The position numbers and the translations under genes were made by a program. 64,000 nt of DNA from Herpetosiphon giganteus (GTDB lineage Bacteria; Chloroflexota; Chloroflexia; Chloroflexales; Herpetosiphonaceae): positions 62,001-126,000 of the forward strand of contig NZ_JAFBCZ010000016.1 in assembly GCF_016907925.1 (NCBI RefSeq), in the 5' to 3' direction. Shown here piece after piece: positions 26,968-35,900 of the stretch. Position 1 is the first letter of the stretch. Each line of letters begins with the position of its first letter. Under the pieces are notes generated by a model. That model had not been told where the DNA came from. It saw only the letters and a program-made list of their open reading frames with translations, and made no database searches.

Positions 26968-29205
26968 TTAACGTTCGGGTGTGCCAAGCGCGCTATGGCC
27001 ACCGCCGCCGCTGGTATTGTCGATCAAAATTGTGCGTTCGGCAACGACTGGCAAATTCGAGGCAACCGTAATGGTGTGCGATTGCAAGTTCGGGTCAATC
27101 GTATCGAGCAAAATCGAGATGCGACCTGTGCGCGGAATGGTATATTCAACGACTTGGGTCGTGCCATCATCTTTGCCAAGCGTAACCGTGACTTGGGCTG
27201 GGCGTTGATTTGGGTTGAGCACCAGCAAAAATTCGGTGGCTGGGTCGGCGGTGCGACCTTCAGCAAAGTGCCAAACATAATCTGGCTCAGCAGCGCCCAT
27301 GCTGTTGGTGGCGCTATTGCCACCATTGAAATAGCTGGTGCGTTCGGCCACAATCGGCTGGCTTGAGGTCAACATCGTGCCAACTCCTTGCGGCGAGGGC
27401 ACAATTTCGCGCATATCAACATCGAGCCGCGCCAAGGCTGGCACTTGATAGCGGCGGGTGAAGGTCGAGCCTTCCTCAGTCATAAAGGTGGTGGTAATTG
27501 CCGCCGAAACCGGATTTGGATTGAGCAAGGCCAAGGTGGTGACAAATGGGTCAAGGGTTGCACCTTCAGCAAAATACCAGGTATTTGATGGTGCAATCGC
27601 CCCTTTGGTCAAGAACCCGCCGCCCTTGGTTGGGCCAACCAACACCGTGCGTTCGGCTGCAATCGGGGCAGTTGCCGCGACCCGCAGGCCAAAAGCTTTG
27701 GGATTGTTGTTGCTCAAATCGACTTGGGTGCGGGTAAATGGTTGCAGCAACACTTGGCGCGTGGCGGTAATGCCATCGGTTGGCATTATCAGCAAGTTGG
27801 CCACAACTTCGCTTGGCTGTGGATTGTAGAGCGACAGCAAGCTTGTGCGATCGTTCGTGCCATCGCCTTCAGCAAAATACCACGTGCGGCTCCAGCGGCT
27901 AATGCCCGATTCGCCCAATGCATCATTGGCAAACAACATCGTGCGATCGCCGACGATTGCTTGGTTTGAGCTAACTTCGATTGGCAAGTTGAAGGTATCG
28001 CTGAAAATTTCGTTGGCGATAATATTGACCCGTTGGCCTGGTTGAATTTCGTATTCGCGGCGCACGGCATTGGTTTGGCCGGGCAAGAAGGTGACGATCG
28101 TGCGCGCAACTTGGCTTGATGGATTGAACAACATAATCCGCTCGTTGTAATCGCGGGTGTTGCTTTCAACAAAGGTCAGCCGTTTGCGCACGGTCAATTG
28201 GTCAGCTGTGCGGCGAATCGATTCAGCTTGCTCAACATCCAAGCCGCCAAGCACGGTTAATGTTTGCGGTAAGCGATAGGCTTCGCTAATCCAAGCGATA
28301 ATTTGGCCCAAGCCAGTGCGCGCTGCATCGGTTAATTCGCCAAGCAAGGCTAAGCGAATCGTGCCATTGCTGGCTGGAAAGCCGTTGCGCCCAGCATAGA
28401 CATTGCCAGCTTGATCGACCACAAATTGATAGGGTAGATCCGAGCCGCCTTCTGCTTGGGCGGCTGCTTGCAAGGCCCGCAACATGGTTGGCGGATCGGC
28501 TTGGTTATTGAGCGGCAAACTGACCAATTCGATGCGCCGAGGCCGTGAAGGCAACAAATTGGGAATGCCAGGCAATGCGCCCCAGCTGGTGCGGCTAATC
28601 ACTTGTGGTGGGCGAGTGAATGTTGTGCCGCCAAAGGCAGCAGGCGCACGATTAAGCTGGTCGGTCAGGCTTGGGCCGCTGCTGGTATCGAGAAAGCGCC
28701 AAGCGATGGCTTGCAAACTTGGTGCGGCAGGTTGGGTGGTACTGGCAAAATCAACCTGATATTGCAGCCAGCGTGAACCGGCCTCGACCCCAATTGGCCC
28801 CAGCAATTGCTCGCCCTCAGCCAAAATTTGGGCTACATTCAGAGTTTGCCATTCGCGCCATTCGGTGCCATTGGCGCTGGTGCGTAGCTTGAGGCTAAGG
28901 CTAGTGCCAACTGGCAAATCAAAATTCCAATGTGCTGAAACTGCATTCCAAACAAATGGAACCTCATGGGCAACCGATGTGAAAGTACCCTGCGTTGCAG
29001 TTTGATCGAGCCGCAACTCGCCATCGCTATTATTGGTCACTAACAAGCCTTCGAGCGTGCCAGCCTGCCAATCGGCGACCGATGTTTGGGCAAAGGTGGC
29101 AGTTTGCACCTTGCTCGCGGGGCTGGTCTGGGCATTCGCTCGCCAAGCCACGCCACTGAGCACCAGCGATAATCCAACTGCTGCCATGAAAAACGTACGG
29201 CGCAT
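26968..29205 (-). CDS. secreted protein with degenerate amidase/PGRP domain and four FAEG repeats
   Basis: A 745-residue exported protein. A signal peptide (1-25, ending WRANAQ) precedes a beta-rich domain (to about 190). Residues about 205-325 resemble an N-acetylmuramoyl-L-alanine amidase/PGRP fold (VISRTSWGALPG, FVVDQAGNVYAGRNG, LALLGEL). The zinc histidine normally following the first strands is absent (ELVSLPLNN), so it is probably not catalytic. The C-terminal half has four repeats of about 95 residues; three open with WYFAEGDG, WYFAEGAT or WHFAEGRT and all close with a motif like AERTVLV, as in DUF5719-like regions. A role in wall or glycan binding is inferred. Confidence 0.78.
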   Translation of the reverse strand: MRRTFFMAAVGLSLVLSGVAWRANAQTSPASKVQTATFAQTSVADWQAGTLEGLLVTNNSDGELRLDQTATQGTFTSVAHEVPFVWNAVSAHWNFDLPVGTSLSLKLRTSANGTEWREWQTLNVAQILAEGEQLLGPIGVEAGSRWLQYQVDFASTTQPAAPSLQAIAWRFLDTSSGPSLTDQLNRAPAAFGGTTFTRPPQVISRTSWGALPGIPNLLPSRPRRIELVSLPLNNQADPPTMLRALQAAAQAEGGSDLPYQFVVDQAGNVYAGRNGFPASNGTIRLALLGELTDAARTGLGQIIAWISEAYRLPQTLTVLGGLDVEQAESIRRTADQLTVRKRLTFVESNTRDYNERIMLFNPSSQVARTIVTFLPGQTNAVRREYEIQPGQRVNIIANEIFSDTFNLPIEVSSNQAIVGDRTMLFANDALGESGISRWSRTWYFAEGDGTNDRTSLLSLYNPQPSEVVANLLIMPTDGITATRQVLLQPFTRTQVDLSNNNPKAFGLRVAATAPIAAERTVLVGPTKGGGFLTKGAIAPSNTWYFAEGATLDPFVTTLALLNPNPVSAAITTTFMTEEGSTFTRRYQVPALARLDVDMREIVPSPQGVGTMLTSSQPIVAERTSYFNGGNSATNSMGAAEPDYVWHFAEGRTADPATEFLLVLNPNQRPAQVTVTLGKDDGTTQVVEYTIPRTGRISILLDTIDPNLQSHTITVASNLPVVAERTILIDNTSGGGGHSALGTPER

Positions 29206-29241
29206 AGGTACCTCGTCGATACAGGAAAATTAAGGACTATA

Positions 29242-29283
29242 GGCTATAGGCACAGTTACAAGCAGCAACTGTGGCCTATAGCC
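29242..29283 (-). terminator. hairpin made of inverted TATAGCC repeats
   Basis: GGCTATAGGCACAGTT (29242-29257) pairs with AACTGTGGCCTATAGCC (29267-29283) with one bulge. The minus-strand side is followed by CCTTAATTTTCC. It lies between two minus-strand genes and probably terminates the upstream one. Confidence 0.65.
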
Positions 29284-29305
29284 CTTAATTTTTGATGATG
29301 GTTAA

Positions 29306-31345
29306 TTAATCAAGCCACTCTGGGTCGTAATAGTTGGCAGCATTCCAGAGAATCCAGCCATAGGTGCCTTCGACCTCGGCGACAGCTTGCATTTGAGCGC
29401 GAACTTCGGTGCGCCCATAGCTCGTGACTGGATTGAGCCAGGTTGCGGTGAAGGCTTGCAGCCAAGGCCGTTGGACTGCATATTTGCCTTCCATGCGCTT
29501 TTGGCCCTTCTCGATGCTATCTTTGACGATCTCGTATGGATGCGCATCGGCGTTATCGAAGCCCAACTCATTACGATCGTAGTGCGAAGGATAGACCATT
29601 GCACAGACATAATCGGTATGATCGGCCATAATTTCAAGGCTTTGGCCAATTTCCCACATGTTGCGCCAAGTAGCATAGCCAAACACGTCGATTGAGAAGA
29701 ATGCGCCTGCGCCGTTGATGTCGCCATGGGCACGCTTGAGCACATCGCCAATCGCTTCATACATCACTTCAGGATTATTTTCTGGGTCAATTGGCTGCGA
29801 GAAAATCAAATTGCTAGTGCTGCCATCCGATGGGAAGCGAATATAATCGAATTGTACTTCATCAAAGCCATAATCGGCAATTTCTTTGGCAACGCCAACA
29901 TTATACTCGGTGACGTTCTGATTGAATGGATCAAGCCACTTAAGCCCGCCATCATCTTCCCATACGCCGCCAGTGACGCGGCTTTGGGCAGCCCATTCAG
30001 GGTGGGCATCGGCCAAGCTATTATCGCGCATCACTGCCATCCGGCCAATTAAGTAGATATTGCGTTTGCGGGCTTCAGCCACAATCCATTCCATATCCAA
30101 ATAATCAACCGCAGTGTCGGCTTCGATCACCAATGGATTTTTGGAAATGTAGCCAACCATACCAACTTCGCCAGCAATATCGAGCTTGATGTCAAGCACA
30201 ATCGCATTCACTTCGGTTTGATCAACCAGATCAAACAATTCGGTTAATGCAGATTTCGATGAGCCAGTGGCGGCGGTAATGTAAATTGCTTTGGCAACAA
30301 ATTCTTCTGCTTCAAGATCAGCGGTGAACTTGCCATCGCTCAGCGCCGTCCATGCCTTGCGATAGCCAGGTGAGAGCACCTGAATTTGAGCATTTTCGGG
30401 AACGCCAGTTAATTCATAGGTTCCATCGGGCTTGAGCCGCGTCATTGTAACAGCAGTGCCCGTGTAAGGATAGGTTTCGTCTGCGCCTTCAAATGGCTTG
30501 ACCATCGCGATAACTGTGCCCTTGGTCAGCGGCTTGCCAGTTTCGCTATTAACGACTGAGCCGCGCACCGTTGAAGGTCGCAACACAACATCCAACGAGG
30601 CTGCTTGGGGCAATTCCAAGGTTTGGCTGCTATAGTCGGTGGCGCTAAACACCACTGGCGCATTCAAATCGATGTTCTTCACGATATAGCGACCTTCGGC
30701 ATCGCTTTGAGCAGTGGCGCTGCCAACCTGCACGGTGGCTCCGCTGACTGGTTTTTGGCTATATTTGTCGCTGATGATGCCGCTTAAGCTGGTTGGGCGC
30801 AACGACACATCATAGCTGGTTTGCTTTTCAAGGGTTGCGGTGGCGCTGGTGTAATCGCTCGCTGCAATCACAACTTCGGCTTTTTCATCAACATTGGTTA
30901 ATTTGTAGCGGCCATCGGTGCCACTGGTGGCTTGGCTGCTGCCAGCCTTGACCGTCACGCCGGCGACAGGTTGTTGTGAGTATTGATCGAGCACAACCCC
31001 GCTAATCGTATTGGGCCGAATCGTCAGATTAACTTCTACCGGCGTTTGCTCGTTGACTGGGGTTTTATCGGCCAAGCTAAGCGTGGCTGAGCTATAATCG
31101 CTGGCTTGAACCAATAACGAATTGGTGGTTTCCCATTCATTAATCGTCCATTTGCCAGCATCATCAGTTGTTGCGCTTGCTTCGCCAACTTGAACGGTTA
31201 CTCCAGCAACGGGCTTTTGGGTATAGCTATCTGTTACAATTCCCGTCAGTGGCGGATTGCTGCTGCCACAGGCGGCAAGGACCAACGCAACAGCGCCAAA
31301 CAGACCTGCTGTTAGGCGGCGCTTGGTTTGACTCACAAAATACAT
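29306..31345 (-). CDS. lipoprotein with carboxypeptidase-regulatory-like repeats and DUF4015-type glycoside-hydrolase-like domain
   Basis: A 679-residue protein. A lipoprotein signal ends in the lipobox LAAC (about residues 22-25). Three to four Ig-like repeats of about 75 residues follow, each with a phrase like DSYTQKPVAGVTVQVG and a TDDAGKWTI-like segment, as in carboxypeptidase-regulatory domains. Residues about 345-675 match the putative glycoside hydrolase domain DUF4015: NAIVLDIKLDIAGEVGMVGY, FDEVQFDYIRFPSDG and AFFSIDVFGYATW, with acidic residues at barrel-strand ends. It is likely anchored outside the membrane and may act on a polysaccharide. GTG at 31348 is an alternative start. Confidence 0.82.
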   Translation of the reverse strand: MYFVSQTKRRLTAGLFGAVALVLAACGSSNPPLTGIVTDSYTQKPVAGVTVQVGEASATTDDAGKWTINEWETTNSLLVQASDYSSATLSLADKTPVNEQTPVEVNLTIRPNTISGVVLDQYSQQPVAGVTVKAGSSQATSGTDGRYKLTNVDEKAEVVIAASDYTSATATLEKQTSYDVSLRPTSLSGIISDKYSQKPVSGATVQVGSATAQSDAEGRYIVKNIDLNAPVVFSATDYSSQTLELPQAASLDVVLRPSTVRGSVVNSETGKPLTKGTVIAMVKPFEGADETYPYTGTAVTMTRLKPDGTYELTGVPENAQIQVLSPGYRKAWTALSDGKFTADLEAEEFVAKAIYITAATGSSKSALTELFDLVDQTEVNAIVLDIKLDIAGEVGMVGYISKNPLVIEADTAVDYLDMEWIVAEARKRNIYLIGRMAVMRDNSLADAHPEWAAQSRVTGGVWEDDGGLKWLDPFNQNVTEYNVGVAKEIADYGFDEVQFDYIRFPSDGSTSNLIFSQPIDPENNPEVMYEAIGDVLKRAHGDINGAGAFFSIDVFGYATWRNMWEIGQSLEIMADHTDYVCAMVYPSHYDRNELGFDNADAHPYEIVKDSIEKGQKRMEGKYAVQRPWLQAFTATWLNPVTSYGRTEVRAQMQAVAEVEGTYGWILWNAANYYDPEWLD

Positions 31346-31425
31346 CACTTCTGACCTTCCTAAGCTTGTGGTGGGTGTCGGTTTAGACGGCGGTAATCAT
31401 ACGTTGCCCATCATTGCCTGTCAAG

Positions 31426-31464
31426 AAAAAACGCCCGACTGTTGAGGCAGTTCGAGCGTTTTTT
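31426..31464 (-). terminator. terminator of the first KimA-like permease gene
   Basis: AAAAAACGC (31426-31434) pairs with GCGTTTTTT (31456-31464) around an inner CTG/CAG stem; the minus strand ends in six T. Confidence 0.85.
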
Positions 31465-31482
31465 GATTAAGAGTTGCTAAGT

Positions 31483-33366
31483 TTAACGTTCAAGATGATA
31501 CGGTACGCTAATGACGATTTTATTGCGCCGGAATAACAGTGCGCCTTTCAAGAAGAAGGCAGTTTGATTATGCAAGGCATATTCCCAAATTCGCGCCGGA
31601 ATAAATTCGGGCAAAATGATGGTTAGAATGTCATCATGGCGCTCTGCTTCAATCCGATCAACATAGCGCAAAATTGGGCGTAATAACGATCGATATTTAG
31701 ATATTTCAATATCTAAGGGCACATCTGGCTCCCAGTTTTGCCAACGCTCTTGCAAGCGAGCCGTTTTTTCGTGCTCATGCTCAAATTCAATATATAAGGC
31801 GCGAACCTTGCCTGGTGCAATCGATTTGGCATATTCGAGGGCCTTAACCGTGCCACGATGCAATGATGAAACCAATACAATCACATTATTTTCTAAAGCT
31901 GCTGGTTTACTAAACCCTTCTAAGGAAAGTTGTTTTGCCACGCCTTTATAGTGGCGATTGATCGCCATAAAGATCAACACCAACACTGGAATACAAATTA
32001 CGACCAGCCATGCGCCTTCTTTGAATTTGGTCGTGCCATTGATAATTAACACGATGCCTGTGGCGATTGCCCCAAAAAAATTAACAACTAAATTAAGTTG
32101 CCAACCCTTGCTCTTGAGCCGCAACCAGCGCAAGACCATGCCCGATTGTGAGAGTGTGAACGAAAGGAACACCCCAACCGCATACAAGGGAATCAAATTG
32201 GTGACTGAGCCATCGAAGCCAATCACCAACAGCGCCGCCGCTACCGAAAGAAAAATAACCCCATTTGAAAAGACTAAGCGGTCGCCCAACGATGAGAATT
32301 GGCGTGGCAAAAAGCCGTCACGCGCTAGCAACGACATCAAACGGGGAAAATCGGCGTAGCTCGTATTGGCGGCAACCAGCAAAATCGCTGCCGTCGAGAT
32401 TTGGAGCATGCCATGCATGACTTTGGGAAAGCCTGTTTCCGTTCCGGTGGTCCGACCCCAAATGCCACGCCCAATTTGCGAAATCACGGTTTCGTTGAAT
32501 TGCGGGCGTGCGCCGTATTTGTGGGCAAACCAGGTTATGCCTGCGAACATAACCAAAAGCAAACCCGACATCCAAACCATGGTCACGCGGGCATTGTGTG
32601 GCTCTGGTTTGCGAAAAGCTGGCACACCATTCGAGATCGCCTCAACCCCAGTGAGCGCCGAACAGCCAGAGGCAAACGCTCCCATTAGTAAAAACGCGGT
32701 TATCCCTTCGTTGCCCAAGGGCGAGAAGCTCTGTTCATGCGGCCCCATCAGGCTATCCGAAAGCACCAACGGCTGAATCGTACCAGTCAGTTGTTTGTAA
32801 AAGCCATAGCCAAGCGTTAGCAAAATGATCGTGACAAAGAAATAGGTTGGCAGCGAAAAAATCGCCCCCGATTCGCGAATGCCACGCAAATTGGCTAGCG
32901 TCAGCAGCACAATCCCAATAATACAAATTTCAATTCGATATTCGCGGAGTGGCTCCACCAGCGAGATCAATTGCGAAACGCCAGATGAGATCGATACGGC
33001 TACCGTCAGAATGTAGTCAATTAACAATGCACCGCCAGCAATCAAACCAGCGAGTGTGCCGAGATTATCCGAGGCCACGATATACGAGCCGCCACCACTG
33101 GGATAGGCGGTAATAGTTTGGCGATACGAAATGGTGACGATCATCAGCAACACAGCGATTCCAATTCCCAGCCAGAGCGAGGTGCTGAATGCAATCACGC
33201 CAGCTGGCACAAGGTGAACCAGCATTTCTTCGGTGGCATAGGCAACCGATGAGAGCGCATCGGACGAAAAGACTGCCAGCGCGGTTTTTTTATCCAGCCG
33301 CTCATGCGATTGGGCAGCAGTTTCTAACGGATTCCCCACTAAAACCCGCTTTAATTGCGTCAACAT
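31483..33366 (-). CDS. KimA-like APC superfamily permease (probable potassium importer)
   Basis: A 627-residue membrane protein with about 12 transmembrane helices and a C-terminal cytoplasmic domain. Motifs closely follow Bacillus KimA (formerly YdaO), a high-affinity K+ importer: FSSDALSSVAYATEE near the N-terminus, AYPSGGGSYIVASDNLG, IDYILTVAVSISSG, and the C-terminal ALHNQTAFFLKGALLFRR. In Bacillus the cytoplasmic domain binds c-di-AMP. A paralogue lies just upstream on the same strand. A promoter with a palindrome between its boxes precedes it. Family databases may only call it an amino acid permease; potassium is inferred from resemblance. Confidence 0.8.
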   Translation of the reverse strand: MLTQLKRVLVGNPLETAAQSHERLDKKTALAVFSSDALSSVAYATEEMLVHLVPAGVIAFSTSLWLGIGIAVLLMIVTISYRQTITAYPSGGGSYIVASDNLGTLAGLIAGGALLIDYILTVAVSISSGVSQLISLVEPLREYRIEICIIGIVLLTLANLRGIRESGAIFSLPTYFFVTIILLTLGYGFYKQLTGTIQPLVLSDSLMGPHEQSFSPLGNEGITAFLLMGAFASGCSALTGVEAISNGVPAFRKPEPHNARVTMVWMSGLLLVMFAGITWFAHKYGARPQFNETVISQIGRGIWGRTTGTETGFPKVMHGMLQISTAAILLVAANTSYADFPRLMSLLARDGFLPRQFSSLGDRLVFSNGVIFLSVAAALLVIGFDGSVTNLIPLYAVGVFLSFTLSQSGMVLRWLRLKSKGWQLNLVVNFFGAIATGIVLIINGTTKFKEGAWLVVICIPVLVLIFMAINRHYKGVAKQLSLEGFSKPAALENNVIVLVSSLHRGTVKALEYAKSIAPGKVRALYIEFEHEHEKTARLQERWQNWEPDVPLDIEISKYRSLLRPILRYVDRIEAERHDDILTIILPEFIPARIWEYALHNQTAFFLKGALLFRRNKIVISVPYHLER

Positions 33367-33411
33367 GGAAAAACTCCTTGGCGTTTCCTCGAATTGAGGT
33401 TTTGTTATTCA

Positions 33412-33440
33412 ATTAAATTTGAACAAATGTTCTGTATCAA
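33412..33440 (-). promoter_or_regulatory. promoter with GAAC-N4-GTTC palindrome in its spacer
   Basis: On the minus strand TTGATA (33435-33440), a 17-base spacer and TTTAAT (33412-33417) form a good promoter 46 bases before the permease start. The spacer contains GAACATTTGTTC (33421-33432), a perfect palindrome of the kind bound by LexA in several Gram-positive groups. Confidence 0.5.
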
Positions 33441-33645
33441 AGGTCGCAATCAAGCAGACTCAAGCAGGAGATCGATCAATCCAGCTTAAAGAAGCGCTTA
33501 GTTGGAGCGTTATGGTTGCAGATTTAGTTTAGGCGTGTGGGGGAGAATGGGGCGAGTGCCGTGCTTGTTGGGAGCAATACGGTAAGCCGACATTGGTTAA
33601 GTTGGATTGGTGTAGCTGAAAGCGCATACCCGTTTCCGTTTGCAT

Positions 33646-33724
33646 AAAAAAACCGCCCAATCAAATTTAGTTATGTCGGCGGCGAACATAGGCTTGATTA
33701 TAGTACACTCAAGGTTTTTGTCAA
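33646..33724 (-). promoter_or_regulatory. distal promoter followed by an early terminator-like hairpin
   Basis: On the minus strand TTGACA (33719-33724), a 16-base spacer and TATAAT (33697-33702) form a near-consensus promoter. About 10 bases after the expected start, CCGCC (33678-33682 complement) can pair with GGCGG (33653-33657 complement), followed by seven T. A transcript of about 45 bases would result if termination occurs. Confidence 0.45.
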
Positions 33725-33757
33725 TGAGATTTGTTAACGAATATGAACTAACAATAA

Positions 33758-33783
33758 GCGGGCTTGAACTGAATCAAGCCCGC
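33758..33783 (-). terminator. terminator of the second KimA-like permease gene
   Basis: GCGGGCTTG (33758-33766) pairs perfectly with CAAGCCCGC (33775-33783); the minus-strand tail is TTATTGTT. Confidence 0.8.
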
Positions 33784-33793
33784 CGATCGAGTG

Positions 33794-35752
33794 TTATGCA
33801 GGATTTTTGACCACAATATCTTCAGGGCTACCAGGCAGCGCATGCAAATGATAGGGCACGCTAATCACCACCACATCTTCATATTTGCGCAATGCGAGCA
33901 AGAGCATCACAGCTGTTTGGTTGTGCAGCGCCTTGGCAAGCGTCGAATCGGGCACAAACTCTGGAATAACCACCGTAATCAAATCGCTTGGAAACTCTTT
34001 GCTATTCACTTGGTCGACATAATCAACCAGTGGCGTGAGATAATCGCGGTAGTCGGTGTGCAAGAAGACCAATTTGGCCTTGCCCAACACCTCATCCCAC
34101 TGTTCCCAGCGTTTGCGAGTTTTGGCTTCTTCTTCGTCGCTGCCAACCACCTGCACCACCCGCACATCGTCGGTTAGTTTCAAGGCATATTTGATGGCGC
34201 GCAACGAGCCACGGTGAATGCTGCCAACTGGCACAATTGCCACATCAGCAGGCGAGCGCAAATCGCTAGGTTGCAGGCCAGTCAAACTTAAATTGGTCGC
34301 AACATGGTCATAGTGTTTTTTGATCGTGCGGAACAACAGCATAATCAAAGGCAAGGCCAGAATAATCAGCCATGCGCCTTCGGTAAATTTGGTGACGGTC
34401 AACACCACCAAAACCACTGCCGTCAAACCAACCCCAATCATACTTGGAATCCGTTTGAGCTTGTAGTTTGGCTCGTAGTGCAAGGTTGTGATGCCCGTAT
34501 TGAGGCTTTCGCCTGGTTTGAGTTTGGCAACTTTGCGCCACATCACAATCATGCCTGCTTGCGAAAGCGTAAACGACAGGAACACGCCAATTGCATACAG
34601 TGGCAACAGATGATGTTCTTCGCCGCCGAACACTGCCAGCAAGAGCGACGAAAGGAAGGCCAGCGCGATCACCCCTGAGCTATAGACCAAGCGGCTGCCC
34701 AAGCGCGAAAGCCAGCGTGGCAAGAAGCCGTCATTCGACAAAAACGCGGCGATCCGTGGGAAGTCGGCATAGGCGGTGTTGGCTGCTAGGATCAAAATAA
34801 ACATTGTGGTAAATTGAACCCAGTAGTAGAGAAAACCGCTGCCAACAACCGTGCGGGTCATCTGCGAAAGCACGCTCTCGCCGCCTTCATGCAAAATCGT
34901 AATTGGAATATGGGTGGCGATAAAGCTAATCCCGATGAACAAGGTCATGGCCATAATAGCCATGGCGCGCATCGTGATAATCGCATTTTTGGGGGCGGGA
35001 TTTTTGAAGGCCTGCACCCCGTCGCTGATTGCTTCAATCCCAGTCAAGGCAGTACACCCGCCAGCAAAGGCCCGCAGCACCAGCCAAATAAAGCCGAAGT
35101 TATCGAGGCCTGAGCGTGCAGCTTCATCGGTGGCAACGCTGCGTGGTGGCAATGGCTCGCCAAAAATGCCAAAGTAGCGGGCCAAACCAACCGCCAGCAC
35201 CAGAAAGACCCCAATCACAAAGGCATAGGTAGGGATTGCGAAGATGGTGCCGCTTTCGCGCAAACCACGCAAATTGAGCCACGTAATTAATAGAATAATC
35301 CCAATTCCAATTAACACGCGGTGTTCATGGAAAAAGGCAACATCGGGAAAGGCCGAAGAAATTGCTTTGACCCCTGCCGAAACCGAAACCGCCACCGTTA
35401 GCACATAATCACTAAGAATCGAAGCACCTGCCAACCATGAAGCTGTGCGACCGAGGTTATCCTTACTGACCATATATGCGCCACCGCCCATCGGGTAGTG
35501 GTGGATGGTTTGGTTGTAGCTCAGTACCACCAACAGCACCAAGGCTGCAATCCCGATTGCAATTGGTAAGGTGTAACTCAAGGCAGCGGCGCTGATCAAA
35601 ATCAACACCCGCATAATTGCTTCGGTGGCATAGGCATTGGAGCTAATGGGGTCGGATGCAAAGACTGCCAATCCGCGAATGTTGTCGAGCCGTTCGTGAT
35701 GGGCACTACTGCTGGGGAACGGCTTCCCGATGAGTAGCTGTTTGATATTCAT
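33794..35752 (-). CDS. second KimA-like APC superfamily permease
   Basis: A 652-residue paralogue of the preceding permease. It shares the same landmarks: FASDPISSNAYATEAIMR, HYPMGGGAYMVSKDNLG, LSDYVLTVAVSVSAGVKAI, CTALTGIEAISDGV, LLPLYAIGVFLSFTLSQ and the C-terminal ALHNQTAVMLL. The C-terminal cytoplasmic part (from about 470) starts with a nucleotide-fold-like VAIVPVGSIHRGSLRAIKYAL. Two paralogues side by side may have different affinities or regulation. The start has AAGGA eight bases upstream, and an 8-base hairpin (GTTTTGCC/GGCAAAAC) lies in the 148-base leader region. Potassium import is inferred by resemblance to KimA. Confidence 0.8.
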   Translation of the reverse strand: MNIKQLLIGKPFPSSSAHHERLDNIRGLAVFASDPISSNAYATEAIMRVLILISAAALSYTLPIAIGIAALVLLVVLSYNQTIHHYPMGGGAYMVSKDNLGRTASWLAGASILSDYVLTVAVSVSAGVKAISSAFPDVAFFHEHRVLIGIGIILLITWLNLRGLRESGTIFAIPTYAFVIGVFLVLAVGLARYFGIFGEPLPPRSVATDEAARSGLDNFGFIWLVLRAFAGGCTALTGIEAISDGVQAFKNPAPKNAIITMRAMAIMAMTLFIGISFIATHIPITILHEGGESVLSQMTRTVVGSGFLYYWVQFTTMFILILAANTAYADFPRIAAFLSNDGFLPRWLSRLGSRLVYSSGVIALAFLSSLLLAVFGGEEHHLLPLYAIGVFLSFTLSQAGMIVMWRKVAKLKPGESLNTGITTLHYEPNYKLKRIPSMIGVGLTAVVLVVLTVTKFTEGAWLIILALPLIMLLFRTIKKHYDHVATNLSLTGLQPSDLRSPADVAIVPVGSIHRGSLRAIKYALKLTDDVRVVQVVGSDEEEAKTRKRWEQWDEVLGKAKLVFLHTDYRDYLTPLVDYVDQVNSKEFPSDLITVVIPEFVPDSTLAKALHNQTAVMLLLALRKYEDVVVISVPYHLHALPGSPEDIVVKNPA

Positions 35753-35900
35753 GGTTGATGTCCTTTCAAAGTGGATTGACAGCCCTTGCCACTTCGTTGA
35801 TTCGCTCTAAAATGCGCCACTGGTTTTGCCAGAAGCGGCAAAACTGTGACGCATTCTTCTGTCAGCGTTAGACTATACGTTGGTTTTAGCCTAGGGTTGC

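Larger units (their letters stand above)
33367..33793. other. long gap between the two KimA-like genes
   Basis: No gene is visible. From left to right it holds the proximal promoter with its palindrome (33412-33440), about 200 bases with nothing recognisable, a short-stem terminator-like structure with seven T on the minus strand (33646-33683), a second promoter (33697-33724), and the terminator of the upstream permease (33758-33783). Confidence 0.6.

Noticed and set aside
33367-33793. c-di-AMP (ydaO-type) riboswitch before the KimA-like gene
   Set aside because: The family link made it attractive, but I could not find the conserved core segments of that riboswitch in the leader.
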